Origin: Mycetocola spongiae
GTDB taxonomy: Bacteria > Actinomycetota > Actinomycetes > Actinomycetales > Microbacteriaceae
NCBI RefSeq assembly: GCF_020424085.1
Contig: NZ_CP080203.1
Location: forward strand, 2,728,001 to 2,792,000
Length of the DNA stretch: 64,000 bases
Direction: 5' to 3'
The notes beneath the pieces were generated by a model. That model saw only the letters and a list, made by a program, of their open reading frames with translations. It was not told where the DNA came from and made no database searches. Made by a program: the position numbers and the translations under genes. Position 1 is the stretch's first letter. Every line of letters begins with the position of its first letter. Below are positions 37,201 through 45,564 of this stretch, one piece after another.

Positions 37201-37643
37201 ATATTCAGGCGGTTGCCCTCGGCGGTGAGGTGCGCGATTCCCTTTCCGAGCTTCTGCTCGCGGGCATCCAGGATCAGGTGATCAACCATTCCGCGCAGGA
37301 CCTTGCGGGCGATGGGCACCACGATTCCGGGGAAGGCGGGGGCCATTGCGCCACCCAGGGCGATTGCGCCGCGCATATAGGCGGGCAGGAAGCCGGGGGC
37401 GTCCTTGGCCAGCAGGCGCAGGTTGCGTGCGGCGACCGAGAGATCCTCGGGGCGCACCACGCGGTCCACAAAGCCGAGGGTGAAGTCCAGCCCGGCGGGA
37501 TCCTTGAGGGTTTCGGCGAGCAGCGACGCGGATTTGCTCGGCGCAAAGGCCTCACTCGCGGTGAGCCATTTTTCGACGAGGGCCACGGCATCCGCGCCGG
37601 AGACCTCGGTGCGGGGCGTGGAGGGAGAGGGGGAATCGGCCAT
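34209..37643 (-). CDS. putA: Bifunctional proline dehydrogenase / glutamate-semialdehyde dehydrogenase PutA
   Basis: Oxidises proline to glutamate in two steps. ATG 37643 (MADSPSPSTPRTEVSG) with Shine-Dalgarno AAGGA gives 1144 aa. The FAD-linked proline dehydrogenase domain covers about residues 95-430 (LNINLLGEAVLGDAEANRRL, INLDMEEYHDLHLTIDVL). The NAD-dependent aldehyde dehydrogenase domain covers about 530-1000: catalytic Cys748 in GHAGQKCSAASL, Glu in LLAETSGKNSI, and TPPWNFPIAIPTGSM. A C-terminal region of about 140 aa follows. No N-terminal DNA-binding domain is present, so it is not autoregulatory. It is divergent from a PucR-type regulator that probably controls it. Confidence 0.95.
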   Translation of the reverse strand: MADSPSPSTPRTEVSGADAVALVEKWLTASEAFAPSKSASLLAETLKDPAGLDFTLGFVDRVVRPEDLSVAARNLRLLAKDAPGFLPAYMRGAIALGGAMAPAFPGIVVPIARKVLRGMVDHLILDAREQKLGKGIAHLTAEGNRLNINLLGEAVLGDAEANRRLEGTRTLLSRPDVDYVSIKVSSVVNELSLWDYDNTVAKVVERLTPLYRLAASSPTPKFINLDMEEYHDLHLTIDVLKAILDREEFLTLEAGIVLQAYLPDALGALQDLTAWSQKRRARGGAAIKVRVVKGANLAMENVAAITHGWPLATYNTKLDSDTNYKRVLDWALTPENTDAVRLGIAGHNLFDIAHAHLLSQKRGVEDRVEFEMLLGMAEGQAKAITRDVGTLLLYTPVVAPENFDAAISYLVRRLEENASTQNFMSAVFELTKNRELFNRERDRFLSSLAAVDATVPGPNRVQSRLHDLAPLPAAAFENTPDTDSSLPDNIAWAGAIVDRIPESVLGVAGIEAAAITDTGAIDEAIRGARSAQAAWHSGGASARADILRRAAQLLESRRGDLIEVAASETGKTVDQADPEVSEAIDFAVYYAERAAELDQVPGAAFTPATLTVVTPPWNFPIAIPTGSMLSALAAGSAVIVKPAPQAKRCAAVITEILWEAGIPRDLLILADIAEGDLGRHLISHPDVDRVILTGAFETAELFRSWRDDLPLLAETSGKNSIIVTPSADIDLAVADVVYSAFGHAGQKCSAASLVILVGKMGTSARFLDQLVDSVSSLRVDYPTNRATQMGPIIEPAAGKLEWALTTLDSGESWAVQPRQLDESGRLFSPGVRLGVSEGSRFHRNEFFGPVLGVISVPTLEDAIRVQNGTEFGLTAGLHSLDPEELRTWLASVEAGNVYVNRGITGAIVRRQPFGGWKRSAIGAGAKAGGPNYLIGMGSWRPTELPAVGELPLGGDVSAILTAALAETGVDAAALTTAANLDEAAWRAHFGATTDVSALGVERNVFRYLPAPAAIRIAEDATLSDAVRVILAAVRAGNPAPVSVGIMVPAAVTAAAFAAGVSFTAQTDAGWLASLATAAPARIRLVGGSAAAAHTALGGRPDVALYADPVTVAGRLEMLPFLREQAVSITAHRFGNPDPWSEAVI

Positions 37644-37742
37644 GAGGATCCTTCGTTGCGGGGCACTGATGAGGGCGAGCATGCGCTCCCGTCCGGGGAC
37701 GGGCATACTCGCTCTTTAATATACGAGCCCCATCCCCCCAAT

Positions 37743-37791
37743 CATTAGGTCGATTGCACTAATGGTGGGCTGGTTCATGGTTCAATTGAAC
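37743..37791. promoter_or_regulatory. Candidate operators in the putA/regulator divergent promoter
   Basis: Two dyads stand close together: CATTAG-N10-CTAATG (37743-37748 and 37759-37764) and the 12-bp perfect palindrome GTTCAATTGAAC (37780-37791). This AT-rich stretch is the only one in the 177-base divergent gap, which suits both promoters and a PucR-family dimer. Binding is inferred. Confidence 0.55.
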
Positions 37792-37820
37792 AAGAGTCAC
37801 GGAGTGGTTGGGGGAACGGT

Positions 37821-39461
37821 ATGGCGGAATCAACCGGGGGCGCGGCGGTCACGCTTGCGGGGGTGCTGCGCACGGTGGGCCAGCCGCTGATCCGCCTCGT
37901 GGCCCCCGCCTCCACGGGGCATATCCCGCTCGCCTCGGTCGCGGTGGTGGAGGCCCAGGAGCTGCGCTCCGCGAGCCTGCCCGGCGCCGATGCGCTCCTT
38001 GTGATCGGCGCCCGCGAAAGCGACCTGCCCGCGCTCCTGCCGCTTGTGCGCCCGGGCACCGTGGTCTTCATGAAGCTCGCCGAGCACGCCGATCCGGCCG
38101 CGGATCCCGCGATTATGGCCCTGATCCGCCGCCGCCGGTTGGCCCTGGTGCGGGTGCACCCCGATGCGGGCTGGGATCAGCTCACGGGCATCCTGCAGCG
38201 CCTGCTTGCCGAAAACGAGGGCACCCGGGCCGAGAGTGCTGAACGCGGCGACCTCTTTGCCCTCGCCGAGAATATTGCCGCGCAGGTGCGCGGCCTGGTA
38301 ACCATCGAGGACCTGGGCGGGGACGTGCTGGCCTATTCCCGGGTCACGGCGGGCGCGGATGAACTCCGAATCTCCTCGATTCTCGGCCGCCGCGGGCCCG
38401 CCGATCAGATGCGGCGGCTCAGCGATGAGGGTGTGCTCTCGGCGCTGGCCCGCGAGGGCGGGGTGCTGCGGGTGCCCGCCGCCCCCGAGCTGCGCCGCGA
38501 GGCCCGGCTCGCCGCGGGGATCTTCCACGACGGCGAGCACCTCGGCAACCTCTGGGTGCAGCGCGGCAGCGAGGAGTTTTCCGCGGATGCCGAGACCCTG
38601 GTGCCCGGGGCCGCGCGGCTCGCGGCCGAGATTATGCGCGGCCGGGTGGCCGTGGCCCCGCGCGAGGACAGGCTGGTACTGCTGGGCCTGGGGCTCGGCG
38701 CCCCGGGCGAGGCCCCGAGCATCACCGAGAGCTATGCGCTGGCCGCGCAGGTAAATCCGCGGGCGGGCGAGATGCTCGCGGTGGTGGGCTTTGAGTGGCT
38801 GCCACCCGGAGCGGCGCCCGGGGAGGACGATCCGGGCGAGATCCTCACGGAGATTGCCCGCTATCTGCGGTTGCATGCCGCGAGCTTCCGGCGGCCCCTG
38901 CCGCTGGCCCGGCACGGCCGACGCCTCTATGGTGTGCTCGCAACGGCGGCGATACCGCACCTGGAGCGCTGGGCGAGCGTGGCGATCGAGGACTCCCGCG
39001 GGCGCTTTGGCCCCGGGCTGCGCGCGGGCCTCGCGGAGGCGCCGGAGGATATTCCCACGCTCCCCGCGGCGCGAATCTCCGTGGATCACCTGCTGGATAC
39101 CCTGCGCAGCGATTCCCGGCGTCCCGATCCGCGCCATCCGAGTGTGGTGACCCTCGCGGGCCTGCGCTCCGAGGTATTGCTCGGCGAGATCATCGACCTG
39201 GTGGCGGCCAAACCCGCGCTGCGTGATCCGCGCCTGCACCTCCTGCACAAACACGACGCGGGCGGGGACGGGGCGCTGGTGCCCACGCTGCGCGCGTATC
39301 TGGATGCGTTCTCCGATGTCCGCACCGCGGCATCGGCGCTGGGGATTCATCCCAATACCCTGCGCTATCGGCTGGGAAGGATCGCCGATATCAGCGGGCT
39401 GGACCTCGGCGATCCGGCCACCCGGGTGATGCTCGCGGTGCTGCTGCGGGTCGAGGGCTAG
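37821..39461 (+). CDS. PucR-family transcriptional regulator, probable putA activator
   Basis: A 546-aa regulator. The N-terminal part (about 1-130) resembles the PucR purine-catabolism domain (LLVIGARESDLPALLPLVRPG). The middle (about 140-330) is GAF/CdaR-like. The C-terminus is the PucR-type helix-turn-helix: YLDAFSDVRTAASALGIHPN followed by TLRYRLGRIADISGLDL. PucR/PutR-type proteins divergent from proline catabolic genes activate them in other actinobacteria. Its stop overlaps the stop of the convergent sensor kinase through CTAG (39458-39461). Confidence 0.88.
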   Translation: MAESTGGAAVTLAGVLRTVGQPLIRLVAPASTGHIPLASVAVVEAQELRSASLPGADALLVIGARESDLPALLPLVRPGTVVFMKLAEHADPAADPAIMALIRRRRLALVRVHPDAGWDQLTGILQRLLAENEGTRAESAERGDLFALAENIAAQVRGLVTIEDLGGDVLAYSRVTAGADELRISSILGRRGPADQMRRLSDEGVLSALAREGGVLRVPAAPELRREARLAAGIFHDGEHLGNLWVQRGSEEFSADAETLVPGAARLAAEIMRGRVAVAPREDRLVLLGLGLGAPGEAPSITESYALAAQVNPRAGEMLAVVGFEWLPPGAAPGEDDPGEILTEIARYLRLHAASFRRPLPLARHGRRLYGVLATAAIPHLERWASVAIEDSRGRFGPGLRAGLAEAPEDIPTLPAARISVDHLLDTLRSDSRRPDPRHPSVVTLAGLRSEVLLGEIIDLVAAKPALRDPRLHLLHKHDAGGDGALVPTLRAYLDAFSDVRTAASALGIHPNTLRYRLGRIADISGLDLGDPATRVMLAVLLRVEG

Positions 39462-41332
39462 GCCCCGGGCTCCGCGTCCGCTTCGGGAGCCTCGGGGGTC
39501 GCGGCAATCAGCGGCAGCCGCACCCGGAACGTGGCGCCGCCACCCGGGGTCTCTCCCACGGTGACCGAGCCGCGGTGGGCCGTGATGATCGAGGAGACGA
39601 TCGCCAGGCCCAGGCCGCTGCCGCCGGTCTCCCGCGCACGCGAGGTATCGGCGCGCCAGAAGCGCTGGAAGATCTTCTCGCGGATCTGCTCGGGGACACC
39701 CTCGCCGTGGTCAATCACGGCGATCGTGGCCTCGCCGGTCTCGGGATTGGCGGAGACGCCAATCTCGATGGGGCACTCCACGGGGGTAAAGCGCAGCGCG
39801 TTACCGATCAGGTTGGTGACCACCTGGCGAATCTTATTTTCCTCGGCCAGGACCATCGCGGGGACCTCCAGCGTGGGAACGCGGGGGGTCGTGGAGGCGA
39901 TGGGCGTGGGCGGCAGCTCCGCGGCGGCCCCGCGCTCGCTCGCGCGGCGGGGTCGGCGTCCGCGCAGCCGGGAAACCAGCGCTATTGCCCCGCTGGGCGT
40001 GGCCTCGGCGCCGGCCTGATCGCGTGCGCCGCGGCCGCGGCCGGCCCCGCGCGCACCCGGCTTCGCGGCGGCGGGCTCAACGCCCACGCCGGGGATTTCA
40101 TCGGTAGCGGGCGGGCGCGTGAGTGGCGGGTGGCCGCCCAGCGCATCGTGATTGGGGGGAAGCGGCGGGCGCGGGGGAATCGCGGTGGCCTCGCCGGTAT
40201 CCGCCGCCTCGGGCGCGGCAGGCACGGCGGGGGCAACGGGCTCGGGGTGGTCGATCACCACGTTAACGGTGCGCCCGGGGGAGGCGGCGCGCGCGTCCAT
40301 GACGGAATCGCGCGCGATTGCGGCCAGGTCGATTACGGCGAGGTTCAGCGGCTTGGTTTCGTCCAGGCGGGCGAGTTCCAGGAGGTCCTCCACGAGGGTG
40401 CCCATCCGGATCGCCTCCTTCTCGATGCGCTCCATGGCCTGCGCCACGTCCTCATCGGTTTGCAGGGCGCCCATCCGGTAGAGCTCGGCATAGCCGCGCA
40501 CGGTGACCAGGGGGGTGCGCAGCTCGTGGCTGGCATCGCCCACAAAGCGCCGCATCTGGCCGATGGTTTTGGCCCGATCGGAGAAGGCCCGATCGATGCG
40601 GTTCAGCATGGTGTTGAGCGAGCGGTTTAGCCTGCCCACCTCGGTATTGGGCGTGGAGACGGCAAGCCGCTGGCTGAAATCGCCCTCGGCGATGGCCGCG
40701 GCCATATGCTCCACCTCGCGCAGGGGAGTGAAGGTGCTGGTGACCAGCAGGCGGGTGAGGGCGGCGCCAAAAAGAATGACGCCCAGGCCCAGGCCGAAGA
40801 AAATCGTGAGATACATCGCGATGAATTTTTCGGTCTCCGCCGTGGAGACGGCCACCATCAGCACGCCGGGCTCATCGTAATTGGAGATGGTGGCGCGCAG
40901 CAGCACGGCCCGGAAATGGGTATTGCCGTCCACGCTATCCACGGAGAAGGGGATGCCCGCACTGCCCACGGCATCGGAGATGACCAGGGTGGCGGGGATT
41001 TGTGGTCGCTGACCCGCGGGCTTTTCCATCCAGTTGGAGGTGAGGAATACCCCGCGCGTGGGCTCAAATACAGCGGTGTAATAGTCGTTACCGGAGCCCG
41101 AGCCGGCCACACCGCTCGAGGCGGTGGGCCGGATGACCTTATTATTATTCAGGTAGCTCTCGGCGGTGGCCTTAAGTTTCGCGTCGAGCTGGCCCTGCAC
41201 GGCAGGCTTGAGCATCGCCATCGTGCCGATGCCCGCGACGAGAATTCCAAAGGCCAAGACCAGGACGGTGACGCCGGTGATCTTCGACCGAAGCGAGACG
41301 GTATTCCACCACTCGCTGATCGAGTCATGCAT
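39458..41332 (-). CDS. Sensor histidine kinase with long disordered insertion (MprB/TrcS type)
   Basis: A 624-aa kinase. TM1 is at about 17-38 and an external sensor domain at about 40-165. TM2 lies at about 171-195, then HAMP (about 195-250). HisKA carries His269 in GDASHELRTPLVTVRGYAEL. HATPase_c starts near 330 with the N-box QVVTNLIGNALRF at about 503-515 and ends with RETGGSGLGLAIVSSIITAH. Unusually, about 125 residues rich in Pro, Ala and Arg (about 364-490) are inserted between the first ATPase strands and the N-box. It is encoded 11 nt after its response regulator. Signal unknown. Confidence 0.9.
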   Translation of the reverse strand: MHDSISEWWNTVSLRSKITGVTVLVLAFGILVAGIGTMAMLKPAVQGQLDAKLKATAESYLNNNKVIRPTASSGVAGSGSGNDYYTAVFEPTRGVFLTSNWMEKPAGQRPQIPATLVISDAVGSAGIPFSVDSVDGNTHFRAVLLRATISNYDEPGVLMVAVSTAETEKFIAMYLTIFFGLGLGVILFGAALTRLLVTSTFTPLREVEHMAAAIAEGDFSQRLAVSTPNTEVGRLNRSLNTMLNRIDRAFSDRAKTIGQMRRFVGDASHELRTPLVTVRGYAELYRMGALQTDEDVAQAMERIEKEAIRMGTLVEDLLELARLDETKPLNLAVIDLAAIARDSVMDARAASPGRTVNVVIDHPEPVAPAVPAAPEAADTGEATAIPPRPPLPPNHDALGGHPPLTRPPATDEIPGVGVEPAAAKPGARGAGRGRGARDQAGAEATPSGAIALVSRLRGRRPRRASERGAAAELPPTPIASTTPRVPTLEVPAMVLAEENKIRQVVTNLIGNALRFTPVECPIEIGVSANPETGEATIAVIDHGEGVPEQIREKIFQRFWRADTSRARETGGSGLGLAIVSSIITAHRGSVTVGETPGGGATFRVRLPLIAATPEAPEADAEPGA

Positions 41333-41343
41333 GTATTTCGGGG

Positions 41344-42033
41344 CTACGCCTTCGAGGTCTTGAGCATATATCCAAAGCCACGCTTGGTCTGGATGAGGGG
41401 CTCGGACGAGTACTGATCGAGCTTGCGGCGCAGATAGGAGATATAGCTCTCCACGATGCCGGCGTCGCCGTTAAAATCGTACTCCCACACGTGGTCAAGA
41501 ATCTGCGCCTTGCTGAGCACCCGGTTGGGGTTGAGCATCAGATAGCGCAGGAGCTTAAACTCGGTGGGGCTCAGCTCGATCGGGGTCTCGCCGACCAGAA
41601 CCTCGTGGGTGTCCTGGTCCATGGTGAGCTCGCCGGTGCGGATGATGGCGTCCTCATCGGCCTGCATCGTGCGGCGCAGGATGGCCTTAATGCGGGCGAC
41701 GATCTCATCGAGGCTGAAGGGCTTGGTGACATAGTCGTCGCCGCCCACCGTGAGGCCCGTGATTTTATCCTCGGTATCGTCCTTCGCGGTGAGGAACAGG
41801 ATGGGGGCGGTATAGCCCGCGGCCCGCAGGCGCTTGGTGACGCCGAAGCCGTTCATATCGGGGAGCATGACATCGAGGATGATGAGGTCTGGTTCTTCTT
41901 CCAGGACGGCGGAGATGGCCTGTGCGCCATTTCCCACCGCACGTACCGCAAAGCCGGCAAAGCGCAGGCTTGTGGTCAGCAGGTCGCGAATATTGGGTTC
42001 ATCGTCGACAATGAGAATTCTTGGTCCGGTCAT
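41344..42033 (-). CDS. OmpR-family response regulator (partner of the downstream kinase)
   Basis: A 229-aa regulator. The receiver has DDE (10-12), phospho-acceptor Asp54 in LIILDVMLPDMNGFGV and Lys104 in DDYVTKPFSLDEIV. The winged helix includes LSPTEFKLLRYLMLNPNRVL and VESYISYLRRKLDQYSSEPL. The sequence falls in the MprA/TrcR-like group. It starts 40 nt after the XPB stop on the same strand, so some read-through from that operon is possible. The kinase follows directly. Confidence 0.92.
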   Translation of the reverse strand: MTGPRILIVDDEPNIRDLLTTSLRFAGFAVRAVGNGAQAISAVLEEEPDLIILDVMLPDMNGFGVTKRLRAAGYTAPILFLTAKDDTEDKITGLTVGGDDYVTKPFSLDEIVARIKAILRRTMQADEDAIIRTGELTMDQDTHEVLVGETPIELSPTEFKLLRYLMLNPNRVLSKAQILDHVWEYDFNGDAGIVESYISYLRRKLDQYSSEPLIQTKRGFGYMLKTSKA

Positions 42034-42073
42034 GTATTCAGTATCTGCGAGCTGTCTGGATAAATCCTGAACG

Positions 42074-43762
42074 TTATCGGAGAAGCGCGGCGGCGTCGTC
42101 CCCTGCCCCGACCGGGGGCGCGTCCAGCTCCGCCGAATCCGAGTCCAGAATCGTATAGCTATAGCCCTGCTCGGCGAGGAACCGCTGGCGATTCAGCGCA
42201 AAATCCTGGTCCAGGGTATCCCGCGCCACGAGGGTATAAAAATGCGCGGTTTTGCCCGATTCCTTGGGCCGCAACAGGCGACCCAGGCGCTGGGCCTCCT
42301 CCTGGCGCGAGCCAAAGGAACCGGAGACCTGAATGGCCACGCTCGCCTCGGGGAGATCCACCGAGAAATTGGCCACCTTGGAGACCACCAGCACCTCGAT
42401 CTCGCCCACGCGGAACGCCTGAAAGAGGCGCTCGCGCTCGTCTACATCGGTGGAACCGGTGAGCTGGGGCACACCCAGGGCCTCGGCGATCTCATCGATC
42501 TGATCCAAATACTGGCCGATGATCAGGATGCGCTCGCCGCGGTGACGCTCGAGCAGGCGGCGCACGATCGGGAGCTTTGCCTGCGCGGTGGCCGCGAGCC
42601 GATAGCGGTCCTCATCGGCGGCCGCGGCATAGGCCATGCGATCGCCGTGCGGCAGATCCACGCGCACCTCAAAACACTCCGCGGGGGAGATAAAGCCCTG
42701 GGCCTCGATCTCCTTCCACGGTGCATCAAAACGCTTGGGCCCGATCAGGCTGAAAACATCGCCCTCGCGGCCGTCCTCGCGCACAAGCGTGGCGGTCAGG
42801 CCCAGGCGGCGGCGCGCCTGTAGCTCGGCCGTGAGCTTAAACACGGGCGCGGGCAGCAGGTGGACCTCGTCGTAGACCACGAGGCCCCAGTCCATCGCGT
42901 CCAGGAGCGCGAGGTGGGCATATTCGCCCTTCCGCCGCGCGGTGAGGATCTGATACGTGGCGATCGTCACCGGCTTAACCTCCTTGGTCTGGCCGGAATA
43001 CTCGCCGATCTCCTCCTCGGTCAGGCTCGTGCGGCGCAGGAGCTCATCGCGCCACTGCCTCGCCGAGACCGTATTGGTCACGAGGATCAGCGTATTGGTG
43101 CCCGCGGTGGCCATGGCCCCCGCGCCCACCAGGGTCTTGCCGGCGCCACAGGGCAGCACCACCACACCCGAGCCGCCCGCAAAAAAATTATCGATCGCCT
43201 TCTGCTGATAACCGCGCAGCTCCCAGCCGTCCTGGTGCAGCGTGATCTCGTGCGGGGTACCCGGGGTATAACCCGCGAGATCCTCCGCGGGCCAGCCGAT
43301 CTTCACGAGGTCCTGCTTCAGCTGCCCGCGCGCCCACGGCTCCACCAGATAGGTGCCGGGTGTGGGGTTGCCGATTAGCAGCGGTGCGATGCGCTTGGAC
43401 CCGGCGACCTCCGCGAGGACCGCCTCGTCCTCGGAGCGCAGAATCAGCGCACCCTCGGCATCGCGCTCGATCACGAGGCGGCCATAGCGGTTCACGGTAT
43501 CGGCGATATCCAGGGTCACGCTCGGCGGGATCGCAAACTTGGAGAAGCGCTCCAGCGTGCCGATCATGTCCTCCGCGCTATGCCCCGCGGCACGCGCGTT
43601 CCACAGCCCCAGCCGGGTGATCCGATAGGTATGGATATGCTCGGGCGCGCGCTCCAGCTCGGCAAATACCGCAAGCTCGTGGCGCGCATCCTCGGCGAGG
43701 GGGTGGGCTACTTCGAGCAGGACCGTGCGATCGCTCTGGACAATGAGGGGGCCGTCTGACAT
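42074..43762 (-). CDS. XPB-type DNA repair helicase
   Basis: A 562-aa superfamily 2 helicase, homologue of archaeal and eukaryotic XPB (ERCC3), which translocates 3'-5' on DNA. An N-terminal damage-recognition-like region precedes motif I PCGAGKTLVGAG, motif II (DEVH box) VVYDEVHLLP, motif III GLTATLVRED and motif VI SRQEEAQRLGRLLRP. It is 30 nt downstream of the helicase-associated gene. The pair is conserved in actinobacteria (Rv0861c-Rv0862c in M. tuberculosis). The exact repair pathway in bacteria is unsettled. Confidence 0.93.
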   Translation of the reverse strand: MSDGPLIVQSDRTVLLEVAHPLAEDARHELAVFAELERAPEHIHTYRITRLGLWNARAAGHSAEDMIGTLERFSKFAIPPSVTLDIADTVNRYGRLVIERDAEGALILRSEDEAVLAEVAGSKRIAPLLIGNPTPGTYLVEPWARGQLKQDLVKIGWPAEDLAGYTPGTPHEITLHQDGWELRGYQQKAIDNFFAGGSGVVVLPCGAGKTLVGAGAMATAGTNTLILVTNTVSARQWRDELLRRTSLTEEEIGEYSGQTKEVKPVTIATYQILTARRKGEYAHLALLDAMDWGLVVYDEVHLLPAPVFKLTAELQARRRLGLTATLVREDGREGDVFSLIGPKRFDAPWKEIEAQGFISPAECFEVRVDLPHGDRMAYAAAADEDRYRLAATAQAKLPIVRRLLERHRGERILIIGQYLDQIDEIAEALGVPQLTGSTDVDERERLFQAFRVGEIEVLVVSKVANFSVDLPEASVAIQVSGSFGSRQEEAQRLGRLLRPKESGKTAHFYTLVARDTLDQDFALNRQRFLAEQGYSYTILDSDSAELDAPPVGAGDDAAALLR

Positions 43763-43792
43763 AACCTATAAGCTTACTCGGGCGAACACCGG

Positions 43793-45496
43793 TTAGGAAC
43801 TCGTCCGTTCAGTGACGCTCGTGATGAGGGATAGCGGGAGTGTGCGCTCGGTATCGGCCGCCTTATCCAGGCCGCGGATGCGACCACCGGCGATGCCCGT
43901 GGGCTCCAAGACAAAGGTGACCTCGCCCCGGCCGGGGAGAACCGCGGTGATTTCCAGCGTGGTCTTGGCCTTCAGCGCGACCAGGAGGCGGCGGGCGAGC
44001 CACGCCTCATCGCCGTGATTCAGGAGGGCGGCCGCCGCGGAGTGCAGGCGGGCCATGAGCTCGGTATAGTCGGGCGCAGCCGTGCCGGTCCCGGAGCGGC
44101 CCACGCGGCGCCGGCGCAGCCGCAGGAACGAGCCATCGGCGGACTCGGCCACCGCGGGATATTTGGCATCGGCCAGGGCCCAGAACAGCACCTCGGAATC
44201 AAAGCGGCTCACGGCACCCAGATCCGATTCGCGCAGGAGCGAGAGCGGCATCAGGTTGCGATCCACCATGATCTGGTCCAGGACCCGCGCATCGGTGGCC
44301 CGCACATAGCTGGAGTGGCCGTCCACGGGCGGCGAGAGCTGGCCCACCCGGATCGACCCAAATCTCTCGGCACACTGATTAATCAGATAGGACACCGGCT
44401 GGGGCAGCCCGGAGAGCGATACCCGGCCCAGGAACTCGAGCATCTCCTCGGCGGTAACACCCGTGCTCAGGCCGCGCATGATGCTTGTCTCGCCGAGGCG
44501 ATAGCTGGATGCCTCGGCCCGCACCTCCAGATCGGCAAAGCCGCGCAGCGTGCGCTCGACCTCGGAGTCCAGGACACCCGGGGCGATGATCGTGAGATCG
44601 TGCTGCAGATAAAAACCGGCCACGGGCGGCGGGAAGGCATCGGTGAGCAGCTCGGTGAGGGTCTCGGGGGCGGTCAGGGCGCGCAGCCCCGCCTCCTCCA
44701 GGCGGCCGTTTTGTTGCAGGCCCAGGAGCTCACCCTGGAGCAGGAACGTAGCCAGCTCGGCGGCGATGATCTCGCCCCCGGCCGGATACCACCAGCGCAA
44801 GAGGGTGCCCAGATCGTCGGTGGGGTGGGCGGCCACGGCGGTGGGAAAGGACGCGGGGAGCACCAGGGCCCAGGCAGCGGCGAGGGATACCCAGCGCTCG
44901 GCCGCGGAGAGCAGGAGCCAGCGCTCGCCCGCCTCGGTGGGCAGCCAGCCCTCGGGCTCCAGGGAGACCAGATCGGCCCCGCGGGCCAGGTGCAGGGTGT
45001 CCAGGACGATCGCGGGGTCCACATCAAGCTCGGCCGCGAGGCGTCGCGTCTCGGGCTGGGATAGTCCGCCGCGGCTGAGCTCGCGGGCCGGGGTCTCACC
45101 CAGGCCCAGCACCAGCTCGGAGATGATGCCCACGCCGCGCACGGCACGGCCAATTCCGGGAAGACCGGGAACGGGGTCGGGGCCCGCGGGAAGCTCGGGC
45201 GTATCCAGGGAGGCGCCCGCGAGATCGGTCACGGCCTCGGTCACGGAGTCCAGATACTTGGCGTCGGTGCCCTCGGCAGTGGGGAGGATCAGGCCCAGCC
45301 CGGCGAGCACTGCACGCAGCGCGGGGGCGGGGCGGTCGGGCTGCTCGCGGAGCAGGGCGAGTGCCTCGCGATCCAGGTGGGTCAGCGCCCGGGCGATGGA
45401 CTCGCGGCTCAGGAGCAGATCGGCCAGATCAAAAAAATCGGCCACCCGGGTATTGCCGGGCACGCAGCGGGCGTGCAGGAGTGTGCCCAGGCTCAC
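43793..45496 (-). CDS. Helicase-associated protein, partner of XPB; N-terminus uncertain
   Basis: At least 567 aa from GTG 45496. Homologous to the long helicase-associated proteins that precede XPB in actinobacteria (Rv0862c type): winged-helix-like N-terminal repeats (ESIARALTHLDREALALL, PETRRLAAELDVDPAIVLDTL) and a conserved C-terminal part (YVRATDARVLDQIMVDRNLM). The frame continues upstream of the GTG and looks genuine (DLRSLATSLAGLDPVSLG aligns with the expected start of the family), but no ATG/GTG/TTG occurs there. A CTG at 45568, overlapping the TGA of the upstream gene, is the best alternative start (591 aa). Confidence 0.85.
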   Translation of the reverse strand: MSLGTLLHARCVPGNTRVADFFDLADLLLSRESIARALTHLDREALALLREQPDRPAPALRAVLAGLGLILPTAEGTDAKYLDSVTEAVTDLAGASLDTPELPAGPDPVPGLPGIGRAVRGVGIISELVLGLGETPARELSRGGLSQPETRRLAAELDVDPAIVLDTLHLARGADLVSLEPEGWLPTEAGERWLLLSAAERWVSLAAAWALVLPASFPTAVAAHPTDDLGTLLRWWYPAGGEIIAAELATFLLQGELLGLQQNGRLEEAGLRALTAPETLTELLTDAFPPPVAGFYLQHDLTIIAPGVLDSEVERTLRGFADLEVRAEASSYRLGETSIMRGLSTGVTAEEMLEFLGRVSLSGLPQPVSYLINQCAERFGSIRVGQLSPPVDGHSSYVRATDARVLDQIMVDRNLMPLSLLRESDLGAVSRFDSEVLFWALADAKYPAVAESADGSFLRLRRRRVGRSGTGTAAPDYTELMARLHSAAAALLNHGDEAWLARRLLVALKAKTTLEITAVLPGRGEVTFVLEPTGIAGGRIRGLDKAADTERTLPLSLITSVTERTSS

Positions 45497-45564
45497 CGGG
45501 TCGAGACCGGCGAGGGACGTGGCGAGGGACCGGAGATCCGGTACCGGGGAACCGCCCGTGGGGT

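Noticed and set aside
37780-37791. Palindrome GTTCAATTGAAC as a restriction or transposon feature
   Set aside because: No flanking duplication or transposase; its place in a divergent promoter makes an operator more likely.
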